Assembly (NCBI GenBank): GCA_020543525.1
Contig: JAHYIO010000036.1
Coordinates: 434,001 to 498,000 of the forward strand
Length of the DNA: 64,000 bases
Origin: Coriolopsis trogii
Lineage: Eukaryota > Basidiomycota > Agaricomycetes > Polyporales > Polyporaceae
Direction: 5' to 3'
The first letter of the stretch is position 1; each line of letters begins with the position of its first letter. The notes beneath the pieces were generated by a model that worked only from the letters and a program-made list of their open reading frames with translations, was not told the origin of the DNA and did not search any database. The position numbers were made by a program, and so were the translations under genes. Shown in pieces: positions 34,601-47,501 of this stretch.

Positions 34601-35109
34601 CGTACCGGAGAACGGGTTTCCAACAGTGGCAACGACGACCGCCGGGAGGACAGTCGCTGGGGCAGCCGTCTTGAGGAAGTCGACGTTCGAGAGGTGTGCA
34701 GAGGAGAGCAGAGCGGGCGCCGGCGGACATGGCTGGGACGGCGACTGACAGAGTCGAGGCGAACAAGAGCAGCGGGAGGGAAGCAGAGGCGAGCAGACGA
34801 GGAGCGATGGAGCGAGAGAGCAAGGGAGCGACGGAGCGAGCAAGAGAGAGCAAGAGAGCAAGGGAGAGCACAGAGGGCCGTGAGCGACGCGAGACGAGGC
34901 TGGAGCGCGCGTCACGTGCAACTCGGCATGCGTCACGACTCGCTTCTCTCCGATACAATGATGCATAAACTAGCAGCGGGAGGGGGCTTGCCCTCTTGCT
35001 TCCTCCCACAACATCGCCCGACTTGACCACTAGTCTCCGCTCTGCATACATTAGCTACACGGACTCGAGTCTCCCTTCGACTGGCGTGGCCTCACCTCCT
35101 TCAGAGGCT

Positions 35110-38100
35110 ATGGATTCCGACAATGATCTCCATCGCCGTAGTCCTTCTGTCCGCGGTCCGAGTCCTCGCTCCAAAAAGCCCCGCTTGGATATCAAAGACG
35201 AGCTCGACGTGTGGCTCTCACAGAACGAGGCGCTCACTAACACTCTGCACACAATCAATAAAGTGCCATGGCCCGAAGGATCGCTTGTGAAGCTTGTCAC
35301 CGAAGTCAACGCCTACAAACCCGGTACTTTCAACGCAATGTACGCACAATTCGATGCTGCCACAGAGCTCCTCGATACGGAACCGGAGATCAAGCAACTG
35401 GTGCAAGGAGGTGATTTCAAGGGCGTCTTGCACTCAGGTCTGTATCATTCGTCTCTCCTCCATGTTATTTGTTCACATATCGCCGTCCCACTGCGGCAGA
35501 CATCCTCTACGTCGCTGGTTTAAAGCCAGCACCCCACGATCGCGTACCCTCGTTCCTGCAAATTCAGATAGAGGAAGCTTGGAAGGCCCCGTACATCGGG
35601 AACTCGCATGAACTCCTGGCCGCTAATCTTCGCGAAATGTACCTTGACTCCGTGGAGAAGCGCAATAACGCAAATGACCGCACTCACAGGGGCTACACGT
35701 CCATGATCCAGAGCTCGGGTTCCGGCAAATCAAGGATGGCCGACGAGGCTGCCAAACTCATATTCACCATTCCTTTCAACATCCGAGGGGCTGAGCACAC
35801 GGACGGTACGTGGACTTGTTCACATCAAATGGTGTCTTTGGTCCGTCCTCAGTCGACTTTAGATGGCGCATGGCCTCCGCCCGATGACTCTGTCCGGAAC
35901 TGGCTCGTCAATTTCCCAGACATAGACGGCGTGGACGAAAGACAGCTCTCTCTCAGATATCTCTGTTTCTTTCGAGCCGTATTCGAAGAGACCGCAAAGG
36001 CCGTCCGCGAGAGGTTTCCCGATCGGCCTTCTAGGACTGAACAAGAATTTGCGTTGTGTTGGCATATCAAGCTCGCAACTGGCCACTACCGCGATGAGCT
36101 GTACCGTTCTATTGTGTCTCGAGCGGTGAGCACATTTGCCTGTACCGCGTCTCCTCCTCCGTTAACCGAGCCGCTGCATAGAGTGTCTTTGTCGAGGAGT
36201 TGACGTCTCTTGAACGCAAAGTAAAGTCCTCTTTCAATGTCAGGCACTATACTAATATGATCCTGCTGTATCTCGAAGATGAGGGCTCTTGTCGGAGACA
36301 CAAGGGTGAGCGAGATTGTTTTCTGACATCGAGGGGATCATTGACACATTTGCAACGCGTTTGGAGAGTGCGCACGTGGAGCTCCAACAATACGAGATGA
36401 GAACCGTACACAACACGAGAAGCGCGTTGGATGATCTCGTGTCGCTTGTCCGCGAGCGTTCCAACCATATCGAGTCGCCGGAACGTGTCTCAGCCTCTAC
36501 AGCCACGTATCCCGCAAAGGTCCGACCTCTCTCTGTGTTCATCTACTTTGACGAGGCACAGTCACTGGCAGCGAGACCTTCTGGAGTCTCTGGGAAAGTG
36601 CCCCTTGATGCCTTTGTACAAACTCTGGATATGTTCCGAGACCGCGGTGCGTTCACTGTGCTGTTGTCGACGGAGCTGAACGTAGAACACTTGCCGCCAC
36701 CCTCTTCGTACTCTCCCTCTGCACGGTTCCGCAATCTTGATCGGTACATGCATGCCCCCCTCACGGAGACGCCCTTCGATTGTTTTGGGTCGCACAAGCT
36801 CGAGCCGTTGTCCCTCCGTGCTGACGGTGTCGGCAAGGTGGAATTTATGGCCCAGTTTGGGCGACCTCTGCGAGTGGTTTTGTCGTGTTTGTTTCTTGGA
36901 GTCGTCCGCTGATGTATGACGACAGCTGGAGAGCGATGCTAGCGCCCTATCGCAAAAGCACGACCACGGATTCCACAACGGCCTCTGGTGAATACGACTC
37001 CGTACCACACGAGGAATGCGAAAGGCTGCTCCACTTTGCCCGCTCGAAGCTGCTTGGTCGAAAGTCATTGACTGGTGAGCGGACGGAATATGCACGGGCA
37101 GCTCAGACGGCCGTTCTTGATGTGCGGATCACGCTGTCTTACGAGGCTAGCCTCGCCTCGACCCACCGGCACCAGGCGGACCTCGTCGCGAACCACATGC
37201 GCACCGTCTACTCTATCCCTCGTGATCGCGAATACCTTCGCTCAGGCTACTCTTCGGAGCCTATTCTCGCGGAAGCTGCGGCGCGCCAGCTCGCCACTTG
37301 GCGCCGACTCGAGCACGACCGTCAAGGCCCAGAGCTCGCCACAGAACCAGCGGTCGACATACTCTGGGACAGCTTCGAGCGCGACCTCCTCGCGCGCAGT
37401 GAGATCGGTGCGGCAGTCGGGCGTCTGCTGCTGACGCTAGCCCACGACCGTGCGGTGACGAACTCTGGGGGGATGCACTTCAGTCGGCCTGTCTCCGTCG
37501 CGGATTTCTTCGAAGCGCTTTTCCACAAGCAGGATGCGGAACGCGTCCTGAACAGCACCCCCGACAACCAGGCCAAGACAGCCGGAAGCACGCTGGGCGA
37601 GGTGTTCAAGGATGCCGTCCTGAACTTCACGCACTTTGCGGAGTGGGAGGACGACTCGGTGCCAGAGGAGGAGAGCGCTGTCGGGTGCTTCGTCCGGCAC
37701 ATGGGTCTCGTCTGCCGGCACCGTGGCGCGCGCGTCGACGTCCTCCTCCCTGTTCTCCTCTGTCGAGACGCCTCCCTCGGGCCAGAGGTGATGTCGGCGA
37801 TCTTGGTCCAGATCCGTCTCCAAGACAGGGCGGGCTGCGTGTCTGATCACGGCATCGACGAGGACGACGTCCGGTTCTTCTCGCGGGACGGGGGCACGGC
37901 GGACGGGCAGCGGCTGCGGCCGTACATCACCGTGACCATGGAGCTGGGCGTCACGAACGCTTCAAGTCTACCGCTAGCACACACCACCACCATCCCGCAC
38001 CCACACCCGCACCCGCACCCGCAGACGGGTGCCCTCCACCCACGCTACAGCATCTACGCTTACGGATGCTCGCCCTCGGTGTACAAGGTCATAGGGAGGC

Positions 38101-38252
38101 GCGAGCAGGAGATGTACACGCAGATCGTGCGGAGCGGTCGACCCCTCGGCGAGCACCCCCGTCAGGATCGCGGCTCGCTCGGTGCGGTGCGGAAGCAGAA
38201 GCCCTTCTTTGCGCAGGTTCTGGTCCAGAAGCGAGACGGTGGACCGGCGTGA
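35110..38252 (+). CDS. P-loop NTPase/REase-like gene, copy D, altered C-terminus
   Basis: Exons: 35110-35437, 35500-35805, 35863-36125, 36182-~36309, ~36369-36869, 36926-38252. The first exon has the full-length start, unlike B and C. Intron 2 is four bases longer than in A-C (57 versus 53 nt), with a TTTAG acceptor; because the difference is intronic the frame is unchanged. P-loop, FIYFDEAQ and the nuclease-like motifs are intact. Near the end a 14 base deletion after GCGCAG (about 38217) shifts the frame. The final 45 or so residues of the long form are replaced by about a dozen new ones before a stop at 38252. The deletion lies beyond the nuclease-like motifs, so the product could still be active. 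Confidence 0.6.
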
Positions 38253-38419
38253 GCAGGCGGCTGAGAGCTCGGGTCGTGGAGACTTGGGTGCTGTGTACGT
38301 TGGGAGTGAGATTCGGGGCAGTCGTGGTGCAGAAGCAAAGTCCGATTGAGGATTGATGACATTACTCGTACACATTGTACTGCATCCCCGGCTGTCTTCG
38401 CCTGCAGGATGTTTGTATC

Positions 38420-41400
38420 GCTAGCACTTTTGTTGGTTCTGAATGGGAGACTTCCTGATCTCTTGCGTGGATTCTGGCGGAGGGGGGCGGCGGCATGACT
38501 TGTGAGTGGGCCGGGGAAGGACGGTGCGTGCGTGGCAGTGGGAGAAACGGTGCGTACGTGGCGAGGGTCGTCTGAGGGAGCCGTGCACGATTGGCGACGG
38601 GCGGTGGTGGGCGAGTATCTCGACTGAACACGAGCATCTCCCTGATCGATCACTTGACTCCGTCTTGTTCATACAGGCTCATTTTGTTCATACAGGCTCA
38701 TTTTGTTCATACGGGCTCATTCTCTCTTATACAGCTCATTCTCTCTCATACAGGCTCATTCACTTCTTCATGCAGGCTTTTCTCTCATTCATTTTCTTCA
38801 TACAGGCTCACGCACGTCTTTCATAGGTCATCCATGCAGTCGCAGAGGCCAACTTCCCGGTGCCGGCGACTACTCTCCTTTTCATGGAAGACTGTTCTCG
38901 GTATGTCCTTCCGACGCTTGTCTCCTCTCTGCCGTGTTCCAGTCATAACAATAGCCTCATCCCCAGTTCGCACCAAGGAGAACCAGTAGCGCTACTGTTC
39001 TGTGAGTGGTAGAGGCCAGCCGCCAAATCGCACACATGTCTGATCCAAAAACAGGTACGAGAGAGGGTCGTACATATTTGGGACTGCGGAGGTCAAGAGG
39101 CAGACAACACCATTCCTGCATGCGGTGTCAACACTGTGTGTGACAGATGCAATGGATGCCTGCCTCAAGTTTCATTTGCACGCCTGGCGCGTAGACACTG
39201 CCATGTGAAGATCTGAGACTGTCGCGAGCAATGGACTGACCTGGACCGAGTTTGTTTACCCGATGCATGCATCGCCTACTACGCGGTGATTGTTTCAAAC
39301 CACCTGCTCTCACAATGGTTGAACCTCCCGGGAGTCACCTGCGCACGGCCATCTCAATGTTGCATTCCCTCAGAGTGTCAGACCTGGGTGCTGCATCTTC
39401 CGTCGGAGATAGAGTAGCCCGTGTGACTGTTTTTGTGCTCCGTAATGTAATTGAATCGTTTATCTCACTTTGCAGATTGTGTACATATTCCCATGTCTTA
39501 TGATGCATCTCAGACACTCTCGGCTATCTCGGGTATAAGTAGTGCATTTGTCATGGACTCAACTTAACATTGAACCAGACGATACGGGAGAACTACTATG
39601 AGTAACAGGCTCAGGCAGAATGTCTAGTCGTCAAATTCAGAGATAGGGTCAGAGTCTGAGTCCGAGTGATCACCATCTGCCAGAACCTCATACCCAGCCG
39701 GATGCCAAGCCATCCGCACCCCGTGCATGTTGATGATTGGTCGGGGATCTGATGGTGTGTAGGGACGTCCGGGTCTCGCCTCCTCCTCCGCGATAATTGA
39801 GTCCTGAACGACCTTTGCACTCTTTGGACCATTGCGCTCATACCGGGGTGTCCGGATCTGTCCATTCTTGTCGTAACGTGCATGATGCCGGCCAATGTTG
39901 CTGCGGCCATAGTTTGGAACTGGGGCAGAAGCAGGCTGTACAACTCCCGGGCATGCGCTCTCTGGATTGAGCCTGGCAGCGTGGAGCTCAGCGGGTGAGG
40001 CAGGTGCAAAGTAGAGTTGTGGTGGATCAGTGGTCAAGAGGCGTATGAGGACTCGGACGTGGTGCAGGGGCAGATCACCGGGATTCCCAAATGGGATGTG
40101 GCTGGGCCACCCGCGGCATATGAGCTCCAAGCCATGGACAATGTCCTTGACAAATGTCTCCAACTTGTACTGCATCGTTGCATGTGGATCACCAGATGCC
40201 TGGACTTGAGTAAATAGTCAGTAAGAGACATACATGTTAGGGAGGCCCGCTCGAATCACGGTGCACTCACTGAGCCGCTCTTTTAACAGCCGTCGAACTG
40301 TCCCGCGGACTTGGCCTGATGGCGTTGAGTAGACACGACGGGGTGCTTGTTCAGGTGGATGGGAGAGCAACACAGAGGATGCATGAGCTGTGTGTATCAT
40401 GACAAGACGACGGCGTACAGCAGGCATGATGACTGATCGGATTGTTCAAACTCTCAAGAGACAACTAGTATTTATACTACAAAGGCAGAGCGCACAGATG
40501 TCAATGACACCAAGATAGTAGATGGTGTCCATGTTCTCATTTGCCGTGTCCATGACACACATACTGCATTCATCCTGGGAGAAGATGAAGTGCCGTCTCT
40601 CACCCGTATCGTTGTTGCACAACCCGAGACTGTGTGAAAGTACATGATGCGGTGCATCACAATTGCCTTTGCCTTGTTGAGAGCTTGACCATGCCGCTCT
40701 CGCTACCAACACTTTGGTACAGGGTCACTCAACTCGCTTATTGTCACTTTCTCTCATCTGTTCTATTTGCTGCAACGGCATTGGTTCCAGGTGGTGCAGG
40801 TGGAATGTTGCCCCCATCTCTAGTTACAAAACAGACGCACTGCAGCCAGTGCCAGAGCTGCAATGCAAGCACGTGTCTTGAGTCTTGACTTGCTACAGCA
40901 CAAACACGACACCAAGAAATTCGCTAATCACCTTCACCGGAAGCTACCCTGCAACATCAGTCCTCATCGTTGCGATGGTCGTGCAAGAGGTGCGAGGTCC
41001 GCCTACTCAAGCGATATTGAGATACGTATGTCCGAGACTTGGCCAGTGGGCGGGCTGCATGGCCGACGGAGCACTTTTCAAGCGACCAGTCTCAGTGAGT
41101 CTGGGAGATGAATGTTTGGTATAGCGCAGACGCAGGTGGCACACCCTCTTTCTGTCAACAAGAGAGCAGTCAATGGCTCTGGAAGTGATAGACTCTGACG
41201 ACTTCCCGTCCTCTCCAGAGACTGCCGAATCCTCATCTTTGTTGTTGGTGGTGGTCATGCGCTTTTGCTCTTCCGATGTCACTGGCAGACTGTCCCTGGT
41301 TCAACGGTGTTCATCCCTGCCAGAGTCCAGACTGTTCAACATGATGTCAGGAGCCTGGATCACGATTGCCTCGAGAAGCTCCCGGGACCCGGAGCTGCCC

Positions 41401-43991
41401 TTGTCAGATGATAGTACGTTCACGGATGCGAGGAACCGCCTTGTGCGACTCAGAGCTCACACACATATGACAAATCCGGCAGAATACACTGGGCGTGCGG
41501 AACGTAAGAGAGACAAGCGTGAGTCGCTTACTAGCATGGACGGCTGAGTGAAGCGAGGGTTACTCGACGGGACTATTCCGAGACGCGAGTGTTTCAGCCA
41601 AGGGGTTATGCTCCTTGCGAACGCTGTGTGCGCAGAGCTGGTGGTCCGTGCGGCGTACATGGCGAGAGGTCAAAACATATTTAGAGCCCCGGATAAGGCG
41701 CGGCATTCTGCACTCCTCTCCCCCGCTCTCACATTTGCTCTGCTACCTGCTTGCACCCTTGCGAGGACCGCGTCCTGCTGCTGAGGATCAGCATGTCGAC
41801 CTTGTTGTTCCGGCCGAATTGCTGCTCGTCGTCCATGTTGTTGGGTGAGTGGTCGCTTTGTTTGAGGCAAATCGCTCCTAATCGCTTTGCACGCCGCTGG
41901 TTCAGCTGCATACCTCTCCCGGGTGTCAGGAGCACGTTATCGCACTCACTTTCTTGGCGTCATGTGAAGACACAGTGTTGGCCGTTTGATGGTCCTGTCG
42001 CTTTTGTGGGTGAGTGTCGGTCCGTACACGTCTTGCATGTTGGCGCAAACACTGACTGTCAATTACCGCTTCCGGGACAGCCGCAGGTGATGGTCCACTC
42101 TGCGCTGCCTTACCCTGGTCGTCTGGATCAGCTCATGACCACTCAGAGCTCGACGTGAGTCTTCCACAAATACGTACCTGGTGTCATGTGCAGAGACAGC
42201 GATGGCTCCTGCACCGCCATCGGCCGTCGCTCCCGGGACGTCTGGAGAGCATGGCCGCCAAGCCAGCACCATACCTGGGCAGTATCATAGGCGGGTATAG
42301 TACGCGCATTGCGTGGAGAATCCCGATGGACGGCGACAACGGAGCGAGGCAATTGTAGAGACTCGGTCAGTGTCACCTGTGGTGAGCGCAAACGTACCTG
42401 TCCCGGGATGGCCGCAGGGTATGATGAACGCTGAGCCGCGGCGCTTTGTCCTAGCCGTCTAGACGAGCTGCCAGGTGAGGTGAGTAGTCAATTGAGTTGC
42501 GCCCGATCTGAGGCATAGGCTGAGTGCATGGCAGATCAGGAACGACAGTGATTCATGCCCCTTTCGCGACCGGAGACACTGGAAAGCAGCGCGCCCGGTA
42601 CCAGCTAACGGGGCGACGGGGCAAAGGTCTGATGGTGGGAAGACCATCACTGCGCGTAGGCGTCGTTGTCGTGATAGATACGCTTCGCAGGAGCAAGGCT
42701 CTTCCTGTTGGTCAAGAGGGGATAAGGGGAAAGAGATGACGTGTTGCCCAGAGGAGTAGAGCATGCACATGCCAGTGCGGGCGTAGTCTGCAATGGGAGT
42801 GGGTGGGCTACAGCAGTTAGTACAATGTGGTGACGTTACAGATGGTTGATCAATGCTGGGACGAGGGACACTCACCTGGCGGGATGGATATGAGCACGGA
42901 TGTCGTCGGGCTTCAATGTCAGTCAATCACAAGCTGCGTACCTGTTCTGTCGAGGCCCGGGTGTCTCGTATGTCGTTGTCTGGCTAGCCCTGCCTATCGC
43001 GCGCTTTCCTGACGCAGGAGTCAATTCCGGCCCGTTCACATATGCCAGTTGTCGACAGAGAGCTCGAGCAACTTGTCACCCATCCTCATACTCACGCAAG
43101 CCGCAGGCCTCTCATGTGTTGCTGGAAGAGTCCCGGTCGTCTGGATCAGCTCATGCCGGGATGGTGGCTAGCGCATGGGAAGAGGGAGACAGACAGGCGA
43201 AGGTAGCAACGAGGGAATCGTCGGGAATTGTGAGGGAGCGGGACGTTCGGGATGGGAAGACGGTATCGTTGATCAATGCTGGGACGAGGGACGCTCACTT
43301 GGTGGGGTGAATATGAGCACGGATGTCGTCGGGCTCCGATGACAGTCAATCACAAGCTGTGTGTGTGTTCTGTCGAGGCCCGGGTGTCTCGTGTGTCGTT
43401 TGGCAGCATGCGCGTGCGATGTTTTGCGCAAGCCTGTCCGTTCACGTACACGACGGAGAGCTCGAGCAACTCGTCGCCCATCCTCTCACTCACCCACCCA
43501 AGCTGCGGGTCTCCCTTGTGTTGCTGGAAGAGTGCCAGTCGTCTGGATCAGCTCATGCTGGGAGGGCATGCGGCGCGCGGAGAGAGGGAGATAAAATTGC
43601 ATTGACAGCGGTACGGACGACAGAGTAACTATGCGCCCCATGTCGCCCTCATGCGCGCCTGCGAGGTGAGAGGGGGAGAGAACGTACCGGAGAACGGGTT
43701 TCCAACAGTGGCAACGACGACCGCCGGGAGGACAGTCGCTGGGGCAGCCGTCTTGAGGAAGTCGACGTTCGAGAGGTGTGCAGAGGAGAGCAGAGCGGGC
43801 GCCGGCGGACATGGCTGGGACGGCGACTGACAGAGTCGAGGCGAACAAGAGCAGCGGGAGGGAAGCAGAGGCGAGCAGACGAGGAGCGATGGAGCGAGAG
43901 AGCAAGGGAGCGACGGAGCGAGCAAGAGAGAGCAAGAGAGCAAGGGAGAGCACAGAGGGCCGTGAGCGACGCGAGACGAGGCTGGAGCGCG
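38420..43991. repeat. Spacer module 2, fourth copy
   Basis: 5,572 bp. Carries a three-unit minisatellite from about 38665, the minus-strand gene at 39624-40427, and the unassigned 10-13 kb equivalent with the internal duplication. Almost identical to the fifth copy. Lacks the 11 bp ATAGTGATTTT segment. From 40900 to 43991 I see no supportable gene. Confidence 0.88.
39624..40427 (-). CDS. Unknown two-exon gene of module 2, copy 4
   Basis: Exons 40427-40271 and 40204-39624; same splice sites and 245-residue product as copy 1. It differs from copy 1 in the intron (an A for G near 40255) and at very few third positions. TATAAATA box kept upstream. Family not recognised. Confidence 0.6.
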
Positions 43992-44191
43992 CGTCACGTG
44001 CAACTCGGCATGCGTCACGACTCGCTTCTCTCCGATACAATGATGCATAAACTAGCAGCGGGAGGGGGCTTGCCCTCTTGCTTCCTCCCACAACATCGCC
44101 CGACTTGACCACTAGTCTCCGCTCTGCATACATTAGCTACACGGACTCGAGTCTCCCTTCGACTGGCGTGGCCTCACCTCCTTCAGAGGCT

Positions 44192-47100
44192 ATGGATTCC
44201 GACAATGATCTTCATCGCCGTAGTCCTTCTGTCCGCGGTCCGAGTCCTCGCTCCAAAAAGCCCCGCTTGGATATCAAAGACGAGCTCGACGTGTGGCTCT
44301 CACAGAACGAGGCGCTCACTAACACTCTGCACACAATCAATAAAGTGCCATGGCCCGAAGGATCGCTTGTGAAGCTTGTCACCGAAGTCAACGCCTACAA
44401 ACCCGGTACTTTCAACGCAATGTACGCACAATTCGATGCTGCCACAGAGCTCCTCGATACGGAACCGGAGATCAAGCAACTGGTGCAAGGAGGTGATTTC
44501 AAGGGCGTCTTGCACTCAGGTCTGTATCATTCGTCTCTCCTCCATGTTATTTGTTCACATATCGCCGTCCCACTGCGGCAGACATCCTCTACGTCGCTGG
44601 TTTAAAGCCAGCACCCCACGATCGCGTACCCTCGTTCCTGCAAATTCAGATAGAGGAAGCTTGGAAGGCCCCGTACATCGGGAACTCGCATGAACTCCTG
44701 GCCGCTAATCTTCGCGAAATGTACCTTGACTCCGTGGAGAAGCGCAATAACGCAAATGACCGCACTCACAGGGGCTACACGTCCATGATCCAGAGCTCGG
44801 GTTCCGGCAAATCAAGGATGGCCGACGAGGCTGCCAAACTCATATTCACCATTCCTTTCAACATCCGAGGGGCTGAGCACACGGACGGTACGTGGACTTG
44901 TTCACATCAAATGGTGTCTTTGGTCCGTCCTCAGTCGACTTTAGATGGCGCATGGCCTCCGCCCGATGACTCTGTCCGGAACTGGCTCGTCAATTTCCCA
45001 GACATAGACGGCGTGGACGAAAGACAGCTCTCTCTCAGATATCTCTGTTTCTTTCGAGCCGTATTCGAAGAGACCGCAAAGGCCGTCCGCGAGAGGTTTC
45101 CCGATCGGCCTTCTAGGACTGAACAAGAATTTGCGTTGTGTTGGCATATCAAGCTCGCAACTGGCCACTACCGCGATGAGCTGTACCGTTCTATTGTGTC
45201 TCGAGCGGTGAGCACATTTGCCTGTACCGCGTCTCCTCCTCCGTTAACCGAGCCGCTGCATAGAGTGTCTTTGTCGAGGAGTTGACGTCTCCTGAACGCA
45301 AAGTAAAGTCCTCTTTCAATGTCAGGCACTATACTAATATGATCCTGCTGTATCTCGAAGATGAGGGCTCTTGTTGGAGACACAAGGGTGAGCGAGATTG
45401 TTCTCTGACATCGAGGGGATCATTGACACATTTGCAACGCGTTTGGAGAGTGCGCACGTGGAGCTCCAACAATACGAGATGAGAACCGTACACAACACGA
45501 GAAGCGCATTGGATGATCTCGTGTCGCTTGTCCGCGAGCATTCCAACCATATCGAGTCGCCGGAACGTGTCTCAGTCTCTACAGCCACGTATCCCGCAAA
45601 GGTCCGACCCCTCTCCGTGTTCATCTACTTCGACGAGGCACAGTCACTGGCAGCGAGACCTTCTGGAGTCTCTGGGAAAGTGCCTCTTGATGCCTTTGTA
45701 CAAACTCTGGATATGTTCTGAGACCGCGGTGCGTTCACTGTGCTGTTGTCGACGGAGCTGAACGTAGAACACTTGCCGCCACCCTCTTCGTACTCTCCCT
45801 CTGCACGGTTCCGCAATCTTGATCGGTACATGCATGCCCCCCTCACGGAGACGCCCTTCGATTGTTTTGGGTCGCACAAGCTCGAGCCGTTGTCCCTCCG
45901 TGCTGACGGTGTCGGCAAGGTGGAATTTATGGCCCAGTTTGGGCGACCTCTGCGAGTGGTTTTGTCGTGTTTGTTTCTTGGAGTCGTCCGCTGATGTATG
46001 ACGACAGCTGGAGAGCGATGCTAGCGCCCTATCGCAAAAGCACGACCACGGATTCCACAACGGCCTCTGGTGAATACGACTCCGTACCACACGAGGAATG
46101 CGAAAGGCTGCTCCACTTTGCCCGCTCGAAGCTGCTTGGTCGAAAGTCATTGACTGGTGAGCGGACGGAATATGCACGGGCAGCTCAGACGGCCGTTCTT
46201 GATGTGCGGATCACGCTGTCTTACGAGGCTAGCCTCGCCTCGACCCACCGGCACCAGGCGGACCTCGTCGCGAACCACATGCGCACCGTCTACTCTATCC
46301 CTCGTGATCGCGAATACCTTCGCTCAGGCTACTCTTCGGAGCCTATTCTCGCGGAAGCTGCGGCGCGCCAGCTCGCCACTTGGCGCCGACTCGAGCACGA
46401 CCGTCAAGGCCCAGAGCTCGCCACAGAACCAGCGGTCGACATACTCTGGGACAGCTTCGAGCGCGACCTCCTCGCGCGCAGTGAGATCGGTGCGGCAGTC
46501 GGGCGTCTGCTGCTGACGCTAGCCCACGACCGTGCGGTGACGAACTCTGGGGGGATGCACTTCAGTCGGCCTGTCTCCGTCGCGGATTTCTTCGAAGCGC
46601 TTTTCCACAAGCAGGATGCGGAACGCGTCCTGAACAGCACCCCCGACAACCAGGCCAAGACAGCCGGAAGCACGCTGGGCGAGGTGTTCAAGGATGCCGT
46701 CCTGAACTTCACGCACTTTGCGGAGTGGGAGGACGACTCGGTGCCAGAGGAGGAGAGCGCTGTCGGGTGCTTCGTCCGGCACATGGGTCTCGTCTGCCGG
46801 CACCGTGGCGCGCGCGTCGACGTCCTCCTCCCTGTTCTCCTCTGTCGAGACGCCTCCCTCGGGCCAGAGGTGATGTCGGCGATCTTGGTCCAGATCCGTC
46901 TCCAAGACAGGGCGGGCTGCGTGTCTGATCACGGCATCGACGAGGACGACGTCCGGTTCTTCTCGCGGGACGGGGGCACGGCGGACGGGCAGCGGCTGCG
47001 GCCGTACATCACCGTGACCATGGAGCTGGGCGTCACGAACGCTTCAAGTCTACCGCTAGCACACACCACCACCATCCCGCACCCACACCCGCACCCGCAC

Positions 47101-47334
47101 CCGCAGACGGGTGCCCTCCACCCACGCTACAGCATCTACGCTTACGGATGCTCGCCCTCGGTGTACAAGGTCATAGGGAGGCGCGAGCAGGAGATGTACA
47201 CGCAGATCGTGCGGAGCGGTCGACCCCTCGGCGAGCACCCCCGTCAGGATCGCGGCTCGCTCGGTGCGGTGCGGAAGCAGAAGCCCTTCTTTGCGCAGGT
47301 TCTGGTCCAGAAGCGAGACGGTGGACCGGCGTGA
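44192..47334 (+). pseudogene. NTPase/REase-like gene copy E, nonsense codon
   Basis: Same exon layout as copy D shifted by 9,082 bp: 44192-44519, 44582-44887, 44945-45207, 45264-~45391, ~45451-45951, 46008-47334. A CGA to TGA change creates a stop at 45719-45721, about 30 codons after Walker B and before the FGRPL motif and the nuclease-like domain. The stop lies in a short patch (about 45292-45720) with eleven differences from copy D, all transitions, while the rest of D and E is nearly identical. It also shares the 14 base C-terminal deletion with copy D. A full-length product cannot be made from this copy; a truncated NTPase fragment is conceivable. Confidence 0.75.
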
Positions 47335-47501
47335 GCAGGCGGCTGAGAGCTCGGGTCGTGGAGACTTGGGTGCTGTGTACGTTGGGAGTGCGATTCGGGG
47401 CAGTCGTGGTGCAGAAGCAAAGTCCGATTGAGGATTGATGACATTACTCGTACACATTGTACTGCATCCCCGGCTGTCTTCGCCTGCAGGATGTTTGTAT
47501 C

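Larger units (their letters stand above)
22743..34909. repeat. Spacer module 2, third copy, split by a copia element
   Basis: The left part (22743-25191) holds an expanded minisatellite and the minus-strand gene at 24023-24826. The module is interrupted at a CAGGT site and resumes at 31700. The right part (31700-34909) matches the fourth and fifth copies almost base for base, but keeps the 11 bp ATAGTGATTTT segment near 31783. The right part contains no supported gene. Confidence 0.88.
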
